A stretch of DNA of 64,000 nucleotides, from assembly GCF_027409185.1 (NCBI RefSeq), contig NC_084461.1, positions 137,995,001 through 138,059,000 on the forward strand, given 5' to 3'. The position numbers and the translations under genes are program-made. The DNA comes from Cynocephalus volans. Taxonomy: Eukaryota > Chordata > Mammalia > Dermoptera > Cynocephalidae. The notes under the pieces are model-generated. The model searched no databases, was not told the origin of the DNA, and was given only the letters and a program-made list of their open reading frames with translations. Shown in pieces: positions 48,900 to 60,440 of this stretch. Every line of letters begins with the position of its first letter. Position 1 is the stretch's first letter.

Positions 48900-50055
48900 C
48901 AAGCGACAGACTTGGTCGTTCTTCAGCGCGGTGCTGTAATTTGAGTATTAAGGTCCACCGTGCTGGCTTATCCTGCTGTTTGTATATCTAAGCTTTTATT
49001 GTGTATTCCGCTTCCCTGAGAAATGAAGCAAAGCTTTTAATTCAGTTAAAATCATGGACTTTTAGGCTTAGAAATAACTGTAGGCATCTCTAGCCTGATC
49101 TTGTTAGAGATGAGTAAACTGAGGCCCAGAGAAGTTTGGTTTCCTAGAAGTGAAGAATCATCAGTTTCTCAAGTTTTAGGAAGCTCTCAAAAGAGAAATA
49201 TCTATTTGCTGCAATTCTGCTGGAAATTTTCCTGATAAATAGGTAATGGAGTCTCATGGATCTGCTCTGCCTACCTCAGGTCCTTCAGTAATTCACATTC
49301 ATCACACAGCTCAGCAGACCCTCCAATGAAAGAACATGGAAAGAAGTGCCTCTTTGGTGTGATTCCTCATCTATGGCCTGATATTTGATAAACCAAATTA
49401 TAGTATAATAGGTATTTTCAGTTAATTAACCTAAATCTTTGTATTGCTCAGACTCCTTGATCATTAAGGTTATTCCATCATCCCAGAGAAACAAAGACTA
49501 AGAGAGAATATGATTAGTGGCCTACGTTTGAATACCATAAAGCCCAGAGATTCCTCATGGGTCAGTTTGAAACAGGGGTCTCATGGAGAGGAAGTGCAGA
49601 GTGGATAGAGAGGGAGGGGTCAAAGTAAGTAATTCCAGCTTCTCCACATTCATTTCTATCTGTTACCACACATTTTTAATTTTCTGAATATGCATATGGC
49701 TTTTATGAAAAATTCCATTATAGAAAGAATTTGGCTGCTACAAAAAGTTTGAAAAACAACTCTTGAAGTTTATTTAGAAAGAAGATAATTTGAATGGCAC
49801 AGACTAGTTCATTATTAGTAGTGGTTTCAGCAACTGTCTCAGGGTGGTGATAGTGGACCTCTTATATAGCAAGAGCTCTTATATTGAAGAAGATTCTTTC
49901 CCCTAAACATTATAAAGGATAAGACCTTAAATCTCACTGTTTGGGGAAAATTATAGATAAAAGAAATAGATTCTAGTTCCATTTCAGTAAGAATTTTCTA
50001 AAATCAGAGGATTCATCCTGGAGCTAGAATGAGCTAGATGAGCTCTGGATGGGGG
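48900..50055. other. No gene; weak MIR-like trace
   Basis: Mostly unique-looking. Around 49085-49150 the text 'gatgagtaaactgaggccca' resembles reverse MIR core. Nothing else assigned. Confidence 0.4.
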
Positions 50056-50059
50056 AGTG

Positions 50060-50165
50060 GGATGAAAAGCTTGTTACCTCTCTGAGCTTTAGGTCTGTCA
50101 TCTGAAAATTGGGAAATGAGTAATTATTTCTTTGAGTCATTTTGAAGATTAAATGACAGTATATG
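50060..50165 (+). mobile_element. MIR SINE relic
   Basis: Plus-strand MIR: 'tgttacctctctgagcttta', 'ctgtcatctgaaaattggga', 'aagattaaatgacagtatat'. Confidence 0.65.
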
Positions 50166-50666
50166 TAAATTATGTATGTATGTGCCTGTATGTATAGAGG
50201 GGAACTCCATAATTGTGAGTGCCCTTGGTGGGAAATTCAGTGTACCACTTCATACCCTACTAAAGCTTGGAAGAGGCAAAAAAGGACAAATGAAAGGAAA
50301 GACATTTCAACAGAATTTAAAGGACTTTTAAAATTTGGAGTGTTACAGACTTAAAATATAAGTAAGTTGAAGAGTAGTTTACTTGAATTCATAGATGACT
50401 CTTCCATATTGAGCTATTAAGCGGAACTAGAATCATGCTGCTAACTTGGGAGATTCTGTGACCCTTGGGATTGCTCTTGATGACAGATAATCTAGCTGGT
50501 GGTGACTGATTTGGCCTGGTACAGAATTCCTATATCCTTAAAAGTTCAGACATAGAAAGGATTTTTCCCCCCACAAACCCTGAAAACATAGTCACAGAGA
50601 AGTTTCTATATTTTCTTTATTTCATAGTGGGAATTAATGAAATATGATGGAATTAAGCAACTACTT

Positions 50667-51209
50667 AATGGTTTGAATGTCCCTTCCAAAACTCATGTCA
50701 AAATTTAATTGCCATTGATACAGCATTAAAAAGTGGGACTTTTGGGCCAGCCCCATGGTGCACTCGGGAGAGTGCAGCACTTGGGAGCGCAGCGGTGCTC
50801 CCACAGCAGGTTCGGATCCTATATAGGAATGGCCAGTGCGCTCACTAGCTGAGCCCAGTTCGGGCGACACGAAGCCAAGGGTTGCGATCCTCTTACCGGT
50901 CACAAAAAAAAAAAAAAAGTGGGACTTTTAAGAGATGATTAGCCCTCATGAATGGATTAAAGCTGTTATCATGGGAGTGCGTTAGTTACAATGAGAGTTT
51001 GGTTCCCCTTTTCTCTCTCTGCCTTGTATGCTCACTCAGTTGCCCTTCCTCCTTTTGCTATGGGATGATGCAGCACAAAGACCCTCGCCAGATACCAGAA
51101 CACGCTCTCGGACTTCCCAACCTCCAGAACCATGAGCCAAATAAACCTTTGTTCTTTATAAATTACCTAGTCTGTGGTGTTGTGTTATAGACAGCAACCT
51201 AGGATAAGA
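50667..51209 (+). mobile_element. MaLR LTR (MSTA-like) carrying a SINE
   Basis: The LTR starts near 'aatggtttgaatgtcccttc' and ends near 'gcaacctaggataagaaa'. It carries 'ctcatgaatggattaaagct', 'gctatgggatgatgcagcac' and 'agccaaataaacctttgttc'. A SINE interrupts it at 50744-50915. Without that insert it is about 360 bases. No clear target duplication was found at the ends. Confidence 0.85.
50744..50915 (+). mobile_element. Dimeric CYN-like SINE nested in a MaLR LTR
   Basis: It starts 'gggccagccccatggtgcac', has the B-box tract 'aggttcggatcctatatagg', a second unit from 'ggccagtgcgctcactagct' to 'gatcctcttaccggtcac', then an A-tail. A perfect 13-bp duplication AAGTGGGACTTTT flanks it (50731-50743 and 50916-50928), and the duplicated sequence is part of the LTR. 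Plus orientation. Confidence 0.94.
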
Positions 51210-51689
51210 AAGAGTAATTGTTCCAGATTAATAATAATAACTCTTGTTCCTTCTGGATTTTTTTTATGCTGAAAATAGCATTGTAGCAATATCAAATATC
51301 TCCATCTCCAAACCTCAAATTCCAGGAAAGTAGAAGCTAGGTTAAAACACTCTCTCTCCCAAGTGGAAATGACGAGTATGACTTGTTTTGAACACAATGC
51401 GTGGTAATAACAAAGCTACAGAAATAATAAACAGCTATACATATGATAGATAGAGAAAACCCGAAAGGTAGAACACAAAAGACAAAAAATAGATTTAGCA
51501 TCATCTTTTGGTGCTGCTTCTTAATGGTGTCTTCTTTGGGACTCCAGCCTATGCCATGACACAGTTCAGATCATCAAGATGTTTGCTGATTATGAGTTGA
51601 GCCACTGTAGTTGCTCAATTGGTCTTGGTCCCTTCTCTGAAGGGGGCTCCTAGCACAGTGGGAAGAAACCAATAAAGATGAGTCAGTGT

Positions 51690-52200
51690 TCCATGCGGGG
51701 GCAGGGTGCTGTGCTTACAGAAGCACAAGGTGCTCTGGGAGCTTTAGACACCCTTTCAGACATTGGGTGTTATGGTAGGTTTCCTAGAGGCAGTCACATC
51801 TAATCTATTACCTCAGGAAAAAACAAGAATTAGCCTGGAGCAAGTGGTGGGGGTGGGGTGGGGGGATTTGGAAGAGAGATTTCCATCATGTCTGAAGACC
51901 TGGGATGAAAAAGGAGAGGGCAGACTAAAAGCTATTGAGTAATGTTGGAGTGTAGAAGATTTCAGGGCAAGTGACAAGAGGTTAAGCTAAGAAGGTAAAA
52001 GCATGGTGGGCTGAGAGTGCTGATAATGTTAAATGGTTTTTGATTTGATTAGGGAGTCACTGAGATATTTTAAGTAGAAGGATTCATAATCAATCTGGAT
52101 ATTAGAAGGATCACTTGGGCAGCAGCTGAGAGAGACCAACTGGAAGGTGGTTCTCATACTCTAGGTGAAGGACATTACGTAGCAGTATTCTGTGGCGCTG
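51690..52200 (-). mobile_element. L2 LINE relic
   Basis: Reverse L2 with heavy decay: 'gtttcctagaggcagtcaca', 'gaagtttttgatttgatta'-like text near 52040, 'agaaggatcacttgggcagc'. A G-rich tract lies at about 51846-51868. Confidence 0.55.
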
Positions 52201-52494
52201 TAAGGCCTCTTTTCTTTTTTGTGCTTTTGCATCTTCATTTCTGGATCCTTGTCTCTAGTACCTACACAAAGAGCATATGTTAAAATTGTTTCAAAAATTG
52301 TAAAGGTATACATAAACATTAGCTATTTATAGGAGAGCAAGATGAAATGGCTTACATTATATACATTACTTTTAAGTTAGGTATTCTTGGTTCTTTCATC
52401 ATTGTGAGATTTTTCACAACTTTATTTTCCATTTATTAATATAGGATCCTATTTTTTCTCGACAATATTCAAGAGTTGTATATATCCTATGATC

Positions 52495-53040
52495 CCTGTA
52501 TCCACTGCTAAACATTCAAATTGCTCATGGGAATGTAAATGGGTCCATCCACTTTGGAAATCAATTTACTATGACACATTTAATTTGAAGTTGTATAATT
52601 CCCATGACTCCTATATCCACCTATGGATATACACCCCAGAGAAATTCTCACCCAGGTTGCATAAGAAATGTGTATAATACTAGGGTATTCATAGCAATAC
52701 TGTTTGTGGTAATGAATGGATGATAAATGGAAACCACCTAACAGGCCATAATAGAGAACCTGATAAATTGTGATGAGTTCACACAATAAAATGCTAAAGA
52801 AATCTTGAAATGGATGAGATCTGTCTATCTATCTAACTCTTTCTCTCCATGAAAAAATTTAAAAAACATAAATTCAAGCAAAAAAGTAAAGTCTCAAAAT
52901 AGTATACTATGGTACTCAATGTAAATTTTAAAACACGCAAGCCAATATACTTTATTATGTATGTATGCATACATATGTAGTAAAAGTACAACACATGCAT
53001 GAGAATAACTCAGGCCAACATCATCACCAGTCTCTTAAAA
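52495..53040 (+). mobile_element. Old L1 ORF2 3' end relic
   Basis: Plus-strand L1 landmarks: 'gggaatgtaaatgggtccat', 'ccactttggaaatcaattta', 'acctatggatatacacccca', 'caataaaatgctaaagaaat'. No open frame. Confidence 0.75.
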
Positions 53041-53044
53041 AATA

Positions 53045-54940
53045 TCCTGGTAGCACGTTAGTATATTTATCGATAAGTAGCAAGATGGGTTCGGTCAGAA
53101 GATCAATACAGGTGTAAAAGAAGTTTTCTTAAGTATAAATAAACTGCGTGGTCCAGATATTATTACTATGACTGCTGCTTGTTTCTGTTTATTTAGTGCT
53201 TACCGTATATGTTTCCATTTATGTGCTGGACTGGCCATTAAGGATTTAGCTAACGTTACCTTGGGGTATGTGCAAGCAAAATTTGTCATTGATGACAATA
53301 TCTATCTAGAAGATGTGACCATTTTTCTCTCTTTCTCTTGAACTATACTGCTTAGGAAATGTTCAGTAAAGAAAAAGGAGTGAAAATAGAGTTGCTTTCA
53401 GAACAAAAGCATTGTTCCATTTGCAATAATATTGCTTTTTTGTCAGGACTTATTCTGTTACAATTGACGGAAACTGAAGTTGGCTTATGTAACATGGGCA
53501 GTGTTGTGTTAGGTATGGCTAGACCCAGCAGACACTTACACTCTGTTGTAAGGTCTGTCACCCTATTTGGCACCACTCCCAGGCAGAAACAGTTCCAGGC
53601 TCGCCTACTACCGGGTTAACCACCCAAGCAGCAAGAGGCTTTCTCTTCTGCAGAAATGTCCTGGGGAGGCTTTGGATTGTCTTACCTGGGGTCACATGCC
53701 CATTCCTGAAACAGTCACGATGGTATAGAGATTGGTTGGGGTATTTATGATTGTTGGGAAAAGGAGGTTTGGGACCCTGATCAGAATGAATGAAGGAGGA
53801 GCATTTCATTAAAGGGAAAGTGGTGTGGTATTATCAGGAGATGGGTCAAGGGAAAGAGGATGGCGGCTATGCAAAAAACTATAGCTGTTATGGACCACCA
53901 CGGCTTCTCTTCCTGTCATCTTCCTCCTCCACACACCTCAAGAGAGAGTGTAATAAATAGGCCATGCCTGTTTTAAACATTCCTGAGTTTTGTTAAAGCA
54001 TAATTGATTTCTAGAAATGAATGGCCTTTTCCCCGGTGAATCTCTTTCTTCCCACACTAATATTCATCATCAGTAGCATTTGGCTGAATGAGAATTAGGG
54101 AAGTTCCTCTAAGAGATGTCCTGGAAATTGCCTTGTTCAGTGATGGGCTTAAAGACAAAACCCATGCTTTCCCACTTTGAGAACATTAGCGATTGGAGCC
54201 TTAATTTGCACAGATACTGATGGGAGGCAGGAGGACCCACCTTCATCAGAACACCACCATTGCTTTGCTATTAAAAGACCAGTAATGACTTGTGTCTGTT
54301 TATGCAGATTTGCACTGCTGAGTTACTTTGTGCTCTGCACTTGGCAATGCCCAGATCACATTTAAATCAGGCTCTAAGTGTAATTAACTACTACCCTCAG
54401 CACATCTCTCCTTTTAGAACGTTTTTATTCACCATGATTTAGAACATGACAATTGGGTGAGATTAAAGCAGCAAATTGTGCCTATAAAACAAACCCCTGA
54501 AAATAGCAAGGGACTATAAAATTTTATAAAGGGAATACTGCACATGCCTCCAATCCGATAAAACTTTTGTGAGCTGGGAGATTAACTGTGAAATAAAAGT
54601 AAGCCAATACAGTATGTGCCACATCCAGACTATAAATTGCATATTATTGTTTAGTATAACTTTTATGTTCCCTCCCCCAATGACTCCTTAGCATCTTGAG
54701 AATAACCCATGTAGCATGCAATTAATTAACCTTCAAGGGAATCAGATTAGGAGACCCTGGGCCACTCTGTGAGTATAAAGAATATGGACGACAATATTAT
54801 AACCTAATAGTATTTGGTCTTTTGGGGGAATTCTATGGTTCTTGCAGTTGCTACTTTAGTTTCCTTATTTGCTTGGTTCATGTTTATGTCCTGTCTGTTG
54901 TAAAGGATGGAACAAATTTCCAAGGCTCTTGAAAGCTATC
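53045..54940. other. No gene; possible old relic and possible conserved non-coding DNA
   Basis: Around 53640-53810 the text 'ggggtcacatgcccattcct' resembles an old LTR or DNA-element tract, but I cannot name it. From about 54180 to 54800 the sequence is unique-looking and rich in homeodomain-type motifs such as TAATTA. No gene recognised. Confidence 0.35.
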
Positions 54941-54954
54941 TGCTTTTCACTTAG

Positions 54955-55095
54955 AATCCCAGGGTTTTATAGCTACATGGCACTTTAACACTCATCTACT
55001 CCAGCATCTCCTTTTAATACTAAAGAAACTGAGGTTGTAAGCATTAAGTGGCTTGCTTGGATACACGTAGTAAGTTAGGAGTGTGCTGGATTCTC
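54955..55095 (-). mobile_element. MIR-like relic
   Basis: Reverse MIR-like core: 'aaagaaactgaggttgtaag', 'taagtggcttgcttggatac', 'acgtagtaagttaggagtgt'. Confidence 0.5.
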
Positions 55096-55189
55096 CTTTG
55101 GGGGTAATCATGCCTTTGCTGTCCTTTTGCCTAAAACTTTTAAAGTTTTTTTTCCCCCTGTTAAAATTGAACTATTGTGTAGGTGTTTT

Positions 55190-55430
55190 GTCCTGATTAT
55201 AATGACAAAATAAATCTCTTCTAGAACATTTAGAAAATTCAAAAAATATTTTAAAGAAACTTAAAAAAAAATTCACCCACAATCTCACCAACTAAAAATA
55301 ACTACTTTAAACATATTGTATTTCCTTCCAGCCTTTTGTCTACATACATGAAGAAATATAGGTAAAACTATTTACCATGAAAAATAAAGAGCATTCTACT
55401 TTATTCAACTAATGCATTTATTGGGAACGT
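55190..55430 (-). mobile_element. Old LINE 3'UTR-like relic
   Basis: The tract 'ttcacccacaatctcaccaa' followed by 'tgtatttccttccagccttt' resembles the reverse of an L1ME-type 3'UTR. Assignment from memory only. Confidence 0.4.
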
Positions 55431-55879
55431 TTCTTAACATGATGAAGCACTTTCTCAAAAGCATGATTTTTAATAACTTCAAAATAATATCTCTTTAATA
55501 AGTTGTTTGATTATTCTACTGTTGTTTTATTGCTGGTTTCTTTTCCCTGGGCCCAGCTACTAAAGACTTTTAAAAGTAAAAAATGACTTGGAGAGACATG
55601 AAGAAATGACACAGTATTGATGGAACATAAATGTTTTTAATGTTTTATGCCCAAGCTAGTTTTATGTGAAACAGTCGGACAAGTTTTATGTGATAATATC
55701 CAAATTTTTCATATGAGATAAGGTTGGATAACGTTATTTCTACATCAAGATAGATTTACAAGTTAGGTTGATTCCTTAAATTTGAATTTTCTCTACTGCC
55801 AAATGTATGCTAGCTTATAGATATATAAGTCTTCATCACTTTAAAATACTCTTTCCATCACTAGGTCTTCTATAACATC

Positions 55880-56250
55880 CATCCATTCATTCATCTGTTC
55901 TTTCATTCAAATATGCAATTAAATTCCTGCCTTCTAAGCATATGCTAAGCATCACAGTCTGTGGACAATAGAATGATGAATATACCATTGCCTTCAAGGA
56001 ACTTTTAATTTAGTTGACCAGGTAAGTGAACAATTCATCTATTACAAGGCAGAAAATCTTGCAGAATCACAGGAAGCCATGGCTTCACAGACTGAAGGTC
56101 AAGGAGGATTTTAATGGTCAGAGAAGGACAGTTTAGGCTGAGAGAAAAGCAAAGACACAAAACAGTCCAAATACCTGGTGTGCTCAAGGAAAGCTAGTGT
56201 GATTAGCGAAAGAGGAATGTGGAAGCAGGAAAAGAAACAAGAGATGTCAG
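55880..56250 (-). mobile_element. L2 LINE 3' relic
   Basis: Reverse L2 3' end: 'catccattcattcatctgtt', 'ccttcaaggaacttttaatt', then degraded L2 text through 'gaggaatgtggaagcaggaa'. Confidence 0.6.
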
Positions 56251-56639
56251 ACTATAAAGGGAGATATGCTTATTGATTATTTTATTTGCCATATTTACAT
56301 GTAAGGAGATAAATATGTTTTTACCTGCTTCTTCTGGTGTTGATAATTTAGATAAGCAAACAGGGAATGTCAAGAGTAAAATTAGCTAGAGAACAGGGAA
56401 TTATGAATTCTGATCTCTTCATCTTATTTAATGATGTATAGTCATATTTTTTAATGTTTCTTTTTTTTTTTTAATGGAAGCATTGTTTCTCAACTGTGAA
56501 ATAGCGATAGCACAATAAAACATCAGGCGAGTCCACAGTATTTAGATATTGTGATCCGAGTGGAGTTTGTATCTCACCTATTTTGCAATGTTAGGCTTTT
56601 CTCTCTCACCTTTAGACAGCATAGAATTTAGAGTAGTAC

Positions 56640-56905
56640 TTCAGTTAGTTGTATTAATGGAGACCCTCTGAAATTATTATTGAAAGAGAAATGCAGCTTT
56701 ATTACTTTCATATGCATAATTTGAATTAAGCTAATAACGAATTACCTAAAAATGCCCTGATAACCTGCTTTAATGAATACATGAAAATAATTTGTAATTA
56801 GAATAATAATTTTATGCAAATGAAAGCTGATGATGATTTCAAGTGCCTGAAGATAGTTTGTTTTCTGAAATAAGGTAAAATGGCTCCTGAAGTTATACAA
56901 ATACT
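56640..56905. other. Candidate conserved non-coding element
   Basis: AT-rich, non-repetitive sequence with clustered factor-like motifs: the POU octamer ATGCAAAT at 56814-56821, GTAATTAG near 56795, a CATATGCATAAT block near 56710 and TTGAATTAAG next to it. No ORF and no repeat match. The call rests only on motif density. Confidence 0.3.
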
Positions 56906-56959
56906 GATTCTTACATTTACATAGTGATGTCTCAGTTTTCAAATTATAATACTTTAAAA

Positions 56960-57140
56960 AACACCTTTTCATTTGTTTCTTATAATGACCTCATAAAGTA
57001 TGTTAGGAGTTTTTACTCTCATTTTATAGATAAGTCAGAGGTACTTAGAAGTTAAATAGTTTGCCACATGTTACAAAATTAGTAACTGATGGAAAAAGGA
57101 CTAGAACCTTGCTTATTAATCTATTGCTCTGTATGCCAGT
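56960..57140 (-). mobile_element. MIR SINE relic
   Basis: Reverse MIR: 'ttactctcattttatagata', 'agttaaatagtttgccacat', 'gtaactgatggaaaaaggac'. Confidence 0.65.
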
Positions 57141-57144
57141 TTAT

Positions 57145-58270
57145 ACCGTTCACTTTCTTAGTATTTTCTTTTTTTCTCATTAGCTAGGGTATAGGTGACC
57201 TTTAGTGCTTGAGTTTTAGACTTTGCATAAATTCAGGGAGCAGTAAGGATCATGGAACCTTTATTATATTCTCTGAAAACAACATGCATGATCTGATATT
57301 TATCTTAAGATTGCCTTGATAAATTGAAACAAACCCATAAAACCCAAATGCTGGGAACAAAGCTTTACTCTTATGTTTTTAGGATGAAATTTTCCAGTTT
57401 TAGAATGTATCTCCATAGATCTTTAGTTATTTGTAATATGGGAACACTTAATCACATATAGAAGGTCATGTTTTGAAAAGTGGAAAAGTCACCGAAAATA
57501 GCCTATGTTTGTTAAGAAAAAACCCCAGAAAGAAAGAGATAACTTTATAATCTTACTCTTCCTTGTCTGTTTTCATGAACAAATGTGGAAAAGTTAAACT
57601 TCCAGAGGATTGCAGTAATTTTTGGTTCTTCGCTTAGGTACTAACATGGAAACTATGTACAGATCTATTATTGCAAGGTTAAGTAACAAGGTATAAGAAC
57701 AGGCTGCTAAACATTTTATGTTTTTAAGGATTTTATGAATATAATGATATATCTATACCAAAGTGATTTTACATGTTTTAAAAACGAGTGTTTTTCTTCT
57801 AAATATATAGATTAAAAACTAAGCAACTCTAAACATTAAAAGCATGGGCAACATGGAACTTTTCTGTATTATTTCCTCATTATATGATAGAATTGAATGT
57901 AAAAGACCTCTTCCTTCAGGTCTATGCATCAATATTTATTGATGGAAATGACATGTATACTTCCATGTTTCTCTATGTCTTTTGTATAAAAGCCTGTGAC
58001 ATACATGTTCAGTGCAACATTATACTTAGGCTGCAAATACAATGATTTTATAATATTCTAAGTAGTATTGTAAATTCCTTTGCAGTGTGTACTTCTCAGG
58101 TACTTAATATGACTGCCATCTGTCTGTCTTCTATGACAACCTTTGAAGGAACTGATGGAATTTATTATATTTTATGATAAACAAAAATATAATGAAGGTT
58201 CTGGATAGGATGGAGTATTTTGTGGCAGAATAATGCTTCTGTCATAAATAACTAGAAAATGTGGATAACC
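57145..58270. other. No gene or clear repeat
   Basis: AT-rich unique-looking sequence. No element could be named and no meaningful ORF occurs. Confidence 0.4.
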
Positions 58271-58396
58271 TTTTTAAAAAATCCATTTATTTTTATTTAT
58301 TTATTTTTTTTAAAATTTTTTTTTCTTTTTCTTTTTTTTTTTTAATTTTATTTTGTCGATATACATTGTAGCTGATTAATGCTCCCCATCACCAAA

Positions 58397-58542
58397 ACCT
58401 CCCTCCCTTCTCCCTCCCCCCCTCCCCCCCAACAATGTCCTTTCTGTTTGCTTGTTGTATCAACTTCAAATAATTGTGGTTGTTATATCTTCTTCCCTCC
58501 CCCCCCCCCGATTTGTGTGTGTGTGTGTGTATGTGTGTGTGT
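58397..58542. repeat. C-rich tracts and (TG)n in L1 3'UTR
   Basis: Poly(C) and C/T-rich tracts (about 58403-58430 and 58497-58509) and a (TG)n microsatellite (58514-58542) lie inside the 3'UTR of the young L1. On the L1 sense strand they form G-rich tracts, a known feature of mammalian L1 3'UTRs. Confidence 0.85.
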
Positions 58543-58560
58543 GAATTTATATATTAATGT

Positions 58561-60440
58561 TTAGCTCCCTCCAATAAGTGAGAACATGTGGTATTTCTCT
58601 TTCTGTGCCTGACTTGTTTCACTTAATATAATTCTCTCAAGGTCCATCCATGTTGTTGCAAATGGCAGTATTTCATTCGTTTTTATAGCTGAGTAGTATT
58701 CCATTGTGTAGATGTACCACATTTTCCGTATCCACTCATCTGATGATGGGCATTTGGGCTGGTTCCAACTCTTGGCTATTGTAAAGAGTGCTGCGATGAA
58801 CATTGGGGAACAGGTATACCTTCGACTTGATGATTTCCATTCCTCTGGGTATATTCCCAACAGTGGGATGGCTGGGTCGTATGGTAGATCTATTTGCAAT
58901 TGTTTAAGGAACCTCCATACCATTTTCCATAGAGGCTGCACCATTTTGCAGTCCCACCAACAATGTATGAGAGTTCCTTTTTCTGCGCAGCCTCGCCAGC
59001 ATTTATCGTTCATAGTCTTTTGGATTTTAGCCATCCTAACTGGGGTTAGATGGTATCTCAATGTGGTTTTGATTTGCATTTCCCGGATGCTGAGTGATGT
59101 TGAGCATTTTTTCATATGTCTGTTGGCCATTTGGATATCTTCCTTAGAGAAATGCCTACTTAGCTCTTTTGCCCATTTTTTAATTGGGTTGCTTGTTTTC
59201 TTCTTGTAAAGTTGTTTGAGTTCCTTATATATTCTGGATATTAATCCTTTGTCAGATGTATATTTTGCAAATATTTTCTCCCACTCTGTTGGTTGTCTTT
59301 TAACTCTTTTAATTGTTTCTTTTGCTGTGCAGAAGCTTTTTAGTTTGATATAATCCCATTTGTTTATTTTTCCTTTGGTTGCCCGTGCTTTTGGGGTCGT
59401 ATTCATGAAGTCTGTGCCCAGTCCTATTTCCTGAAGTGTTTCCCCTATGTTTTCTTTAAGAAGTTTTATTCTCTCAGGGTGTATATTTAAATCCTTAATC
59501 CATTTTGAGTTGATTTTAGTATACGGTGAGAGGTATGGATCTAGTTTCATTCTCCTGCATATCGATATCCAGTTATCACAACACCACTTGCTGAAGAGGC
59601 AGTCCCTTCCCCAGTGAATAGGCTTGGTGCCTTTGTCAAAGATCAGATGGAAGTAAGTGTGTGGGTTGATTTCTGGATTCTCTATTCTATTCCATTGGTC
59701 AGTGTGTCTGTTTTTATGCCAGTACCATACTGTTTTGGTTATTATAGCTTTGTAGTATAGCTTAAAGTCAGGTAGTGTTATGCCTCCAGCTTTATTTTTT
59801 TTGCTGAGCATTGCTTTGGCTATTCGTGGTCTTTTATTGTTCCATATAAATGTCTGAATAGTTTTTTCCATTTCTGAGAAAAATGTCTTTGGAATTTTGA
59901 TGGGGATTGCATTGAATTTGTATATCACTTTGGGTAGTATGGACATTTTCACTATGTTGATTCTTCCAATCCAAGAGCATGGAATATCTTTCCATCTTCT
60001 TGTATCCTCTCTAATTTCTCTCAGCAGTGGTTTGTAGTTCTCATTATAGAGATTTTTCACCTCCTTGGTTAACTCAATTCCTAAGTATTTTATTTTTTTG
60101 GTGGCTATTGTAAATGGGCAGGCTTTCTTGATTTCTCGTTCTGCATGTTCACTATTGGAGAAAAGAAATGCTACTGATTTTTGTGTGTTGATTTTGTATC
60201 CTGCTACTGTGCTGAAATCATTTATCAATTCCAACAGTTTTTTTGTAGAGGTTTTAGGCTGTTCGATATATAGGATCATGTCATCTGCAAACAGGGACAG
60301 TTTGACTTCATCTTTTCCAATCTGAATGCCCTTTATTTCCTTCTCTTCTCTGATTGCTCTGGCTAGTACTTCCAACACTATGTTGAATAGGAGTGGTGAG
60401 AGTGGGCATCCTTGTCTAGTGCCTGTTCTTAAAGGAAAAG
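58561..60440 (-). pseudogene. L1 ORF2p C-terminal part, open but 5'-truncated
   Basis: An uninterrupted minus-strand frame of about 625 codons starting at [17 protein letters not shown] and ending HMFSLIGGS before the stop at 58561. It carries the second half of the reverse transcriptase, including the catalytic [10 protein letters not shown] motif, and then the long C-terminal segment with the Cys-rich region ([18 protein letters not shown]). The frame extends upstream to an ATG at 60468, but those first eight or so residues come from the inverted segment and are not native. There is no endonuclease domain, promoter or ORF1, so it cannot retrotranspose by itself. Its integrity indicates recent activity of its source L1. 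Confidence 0.9.
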
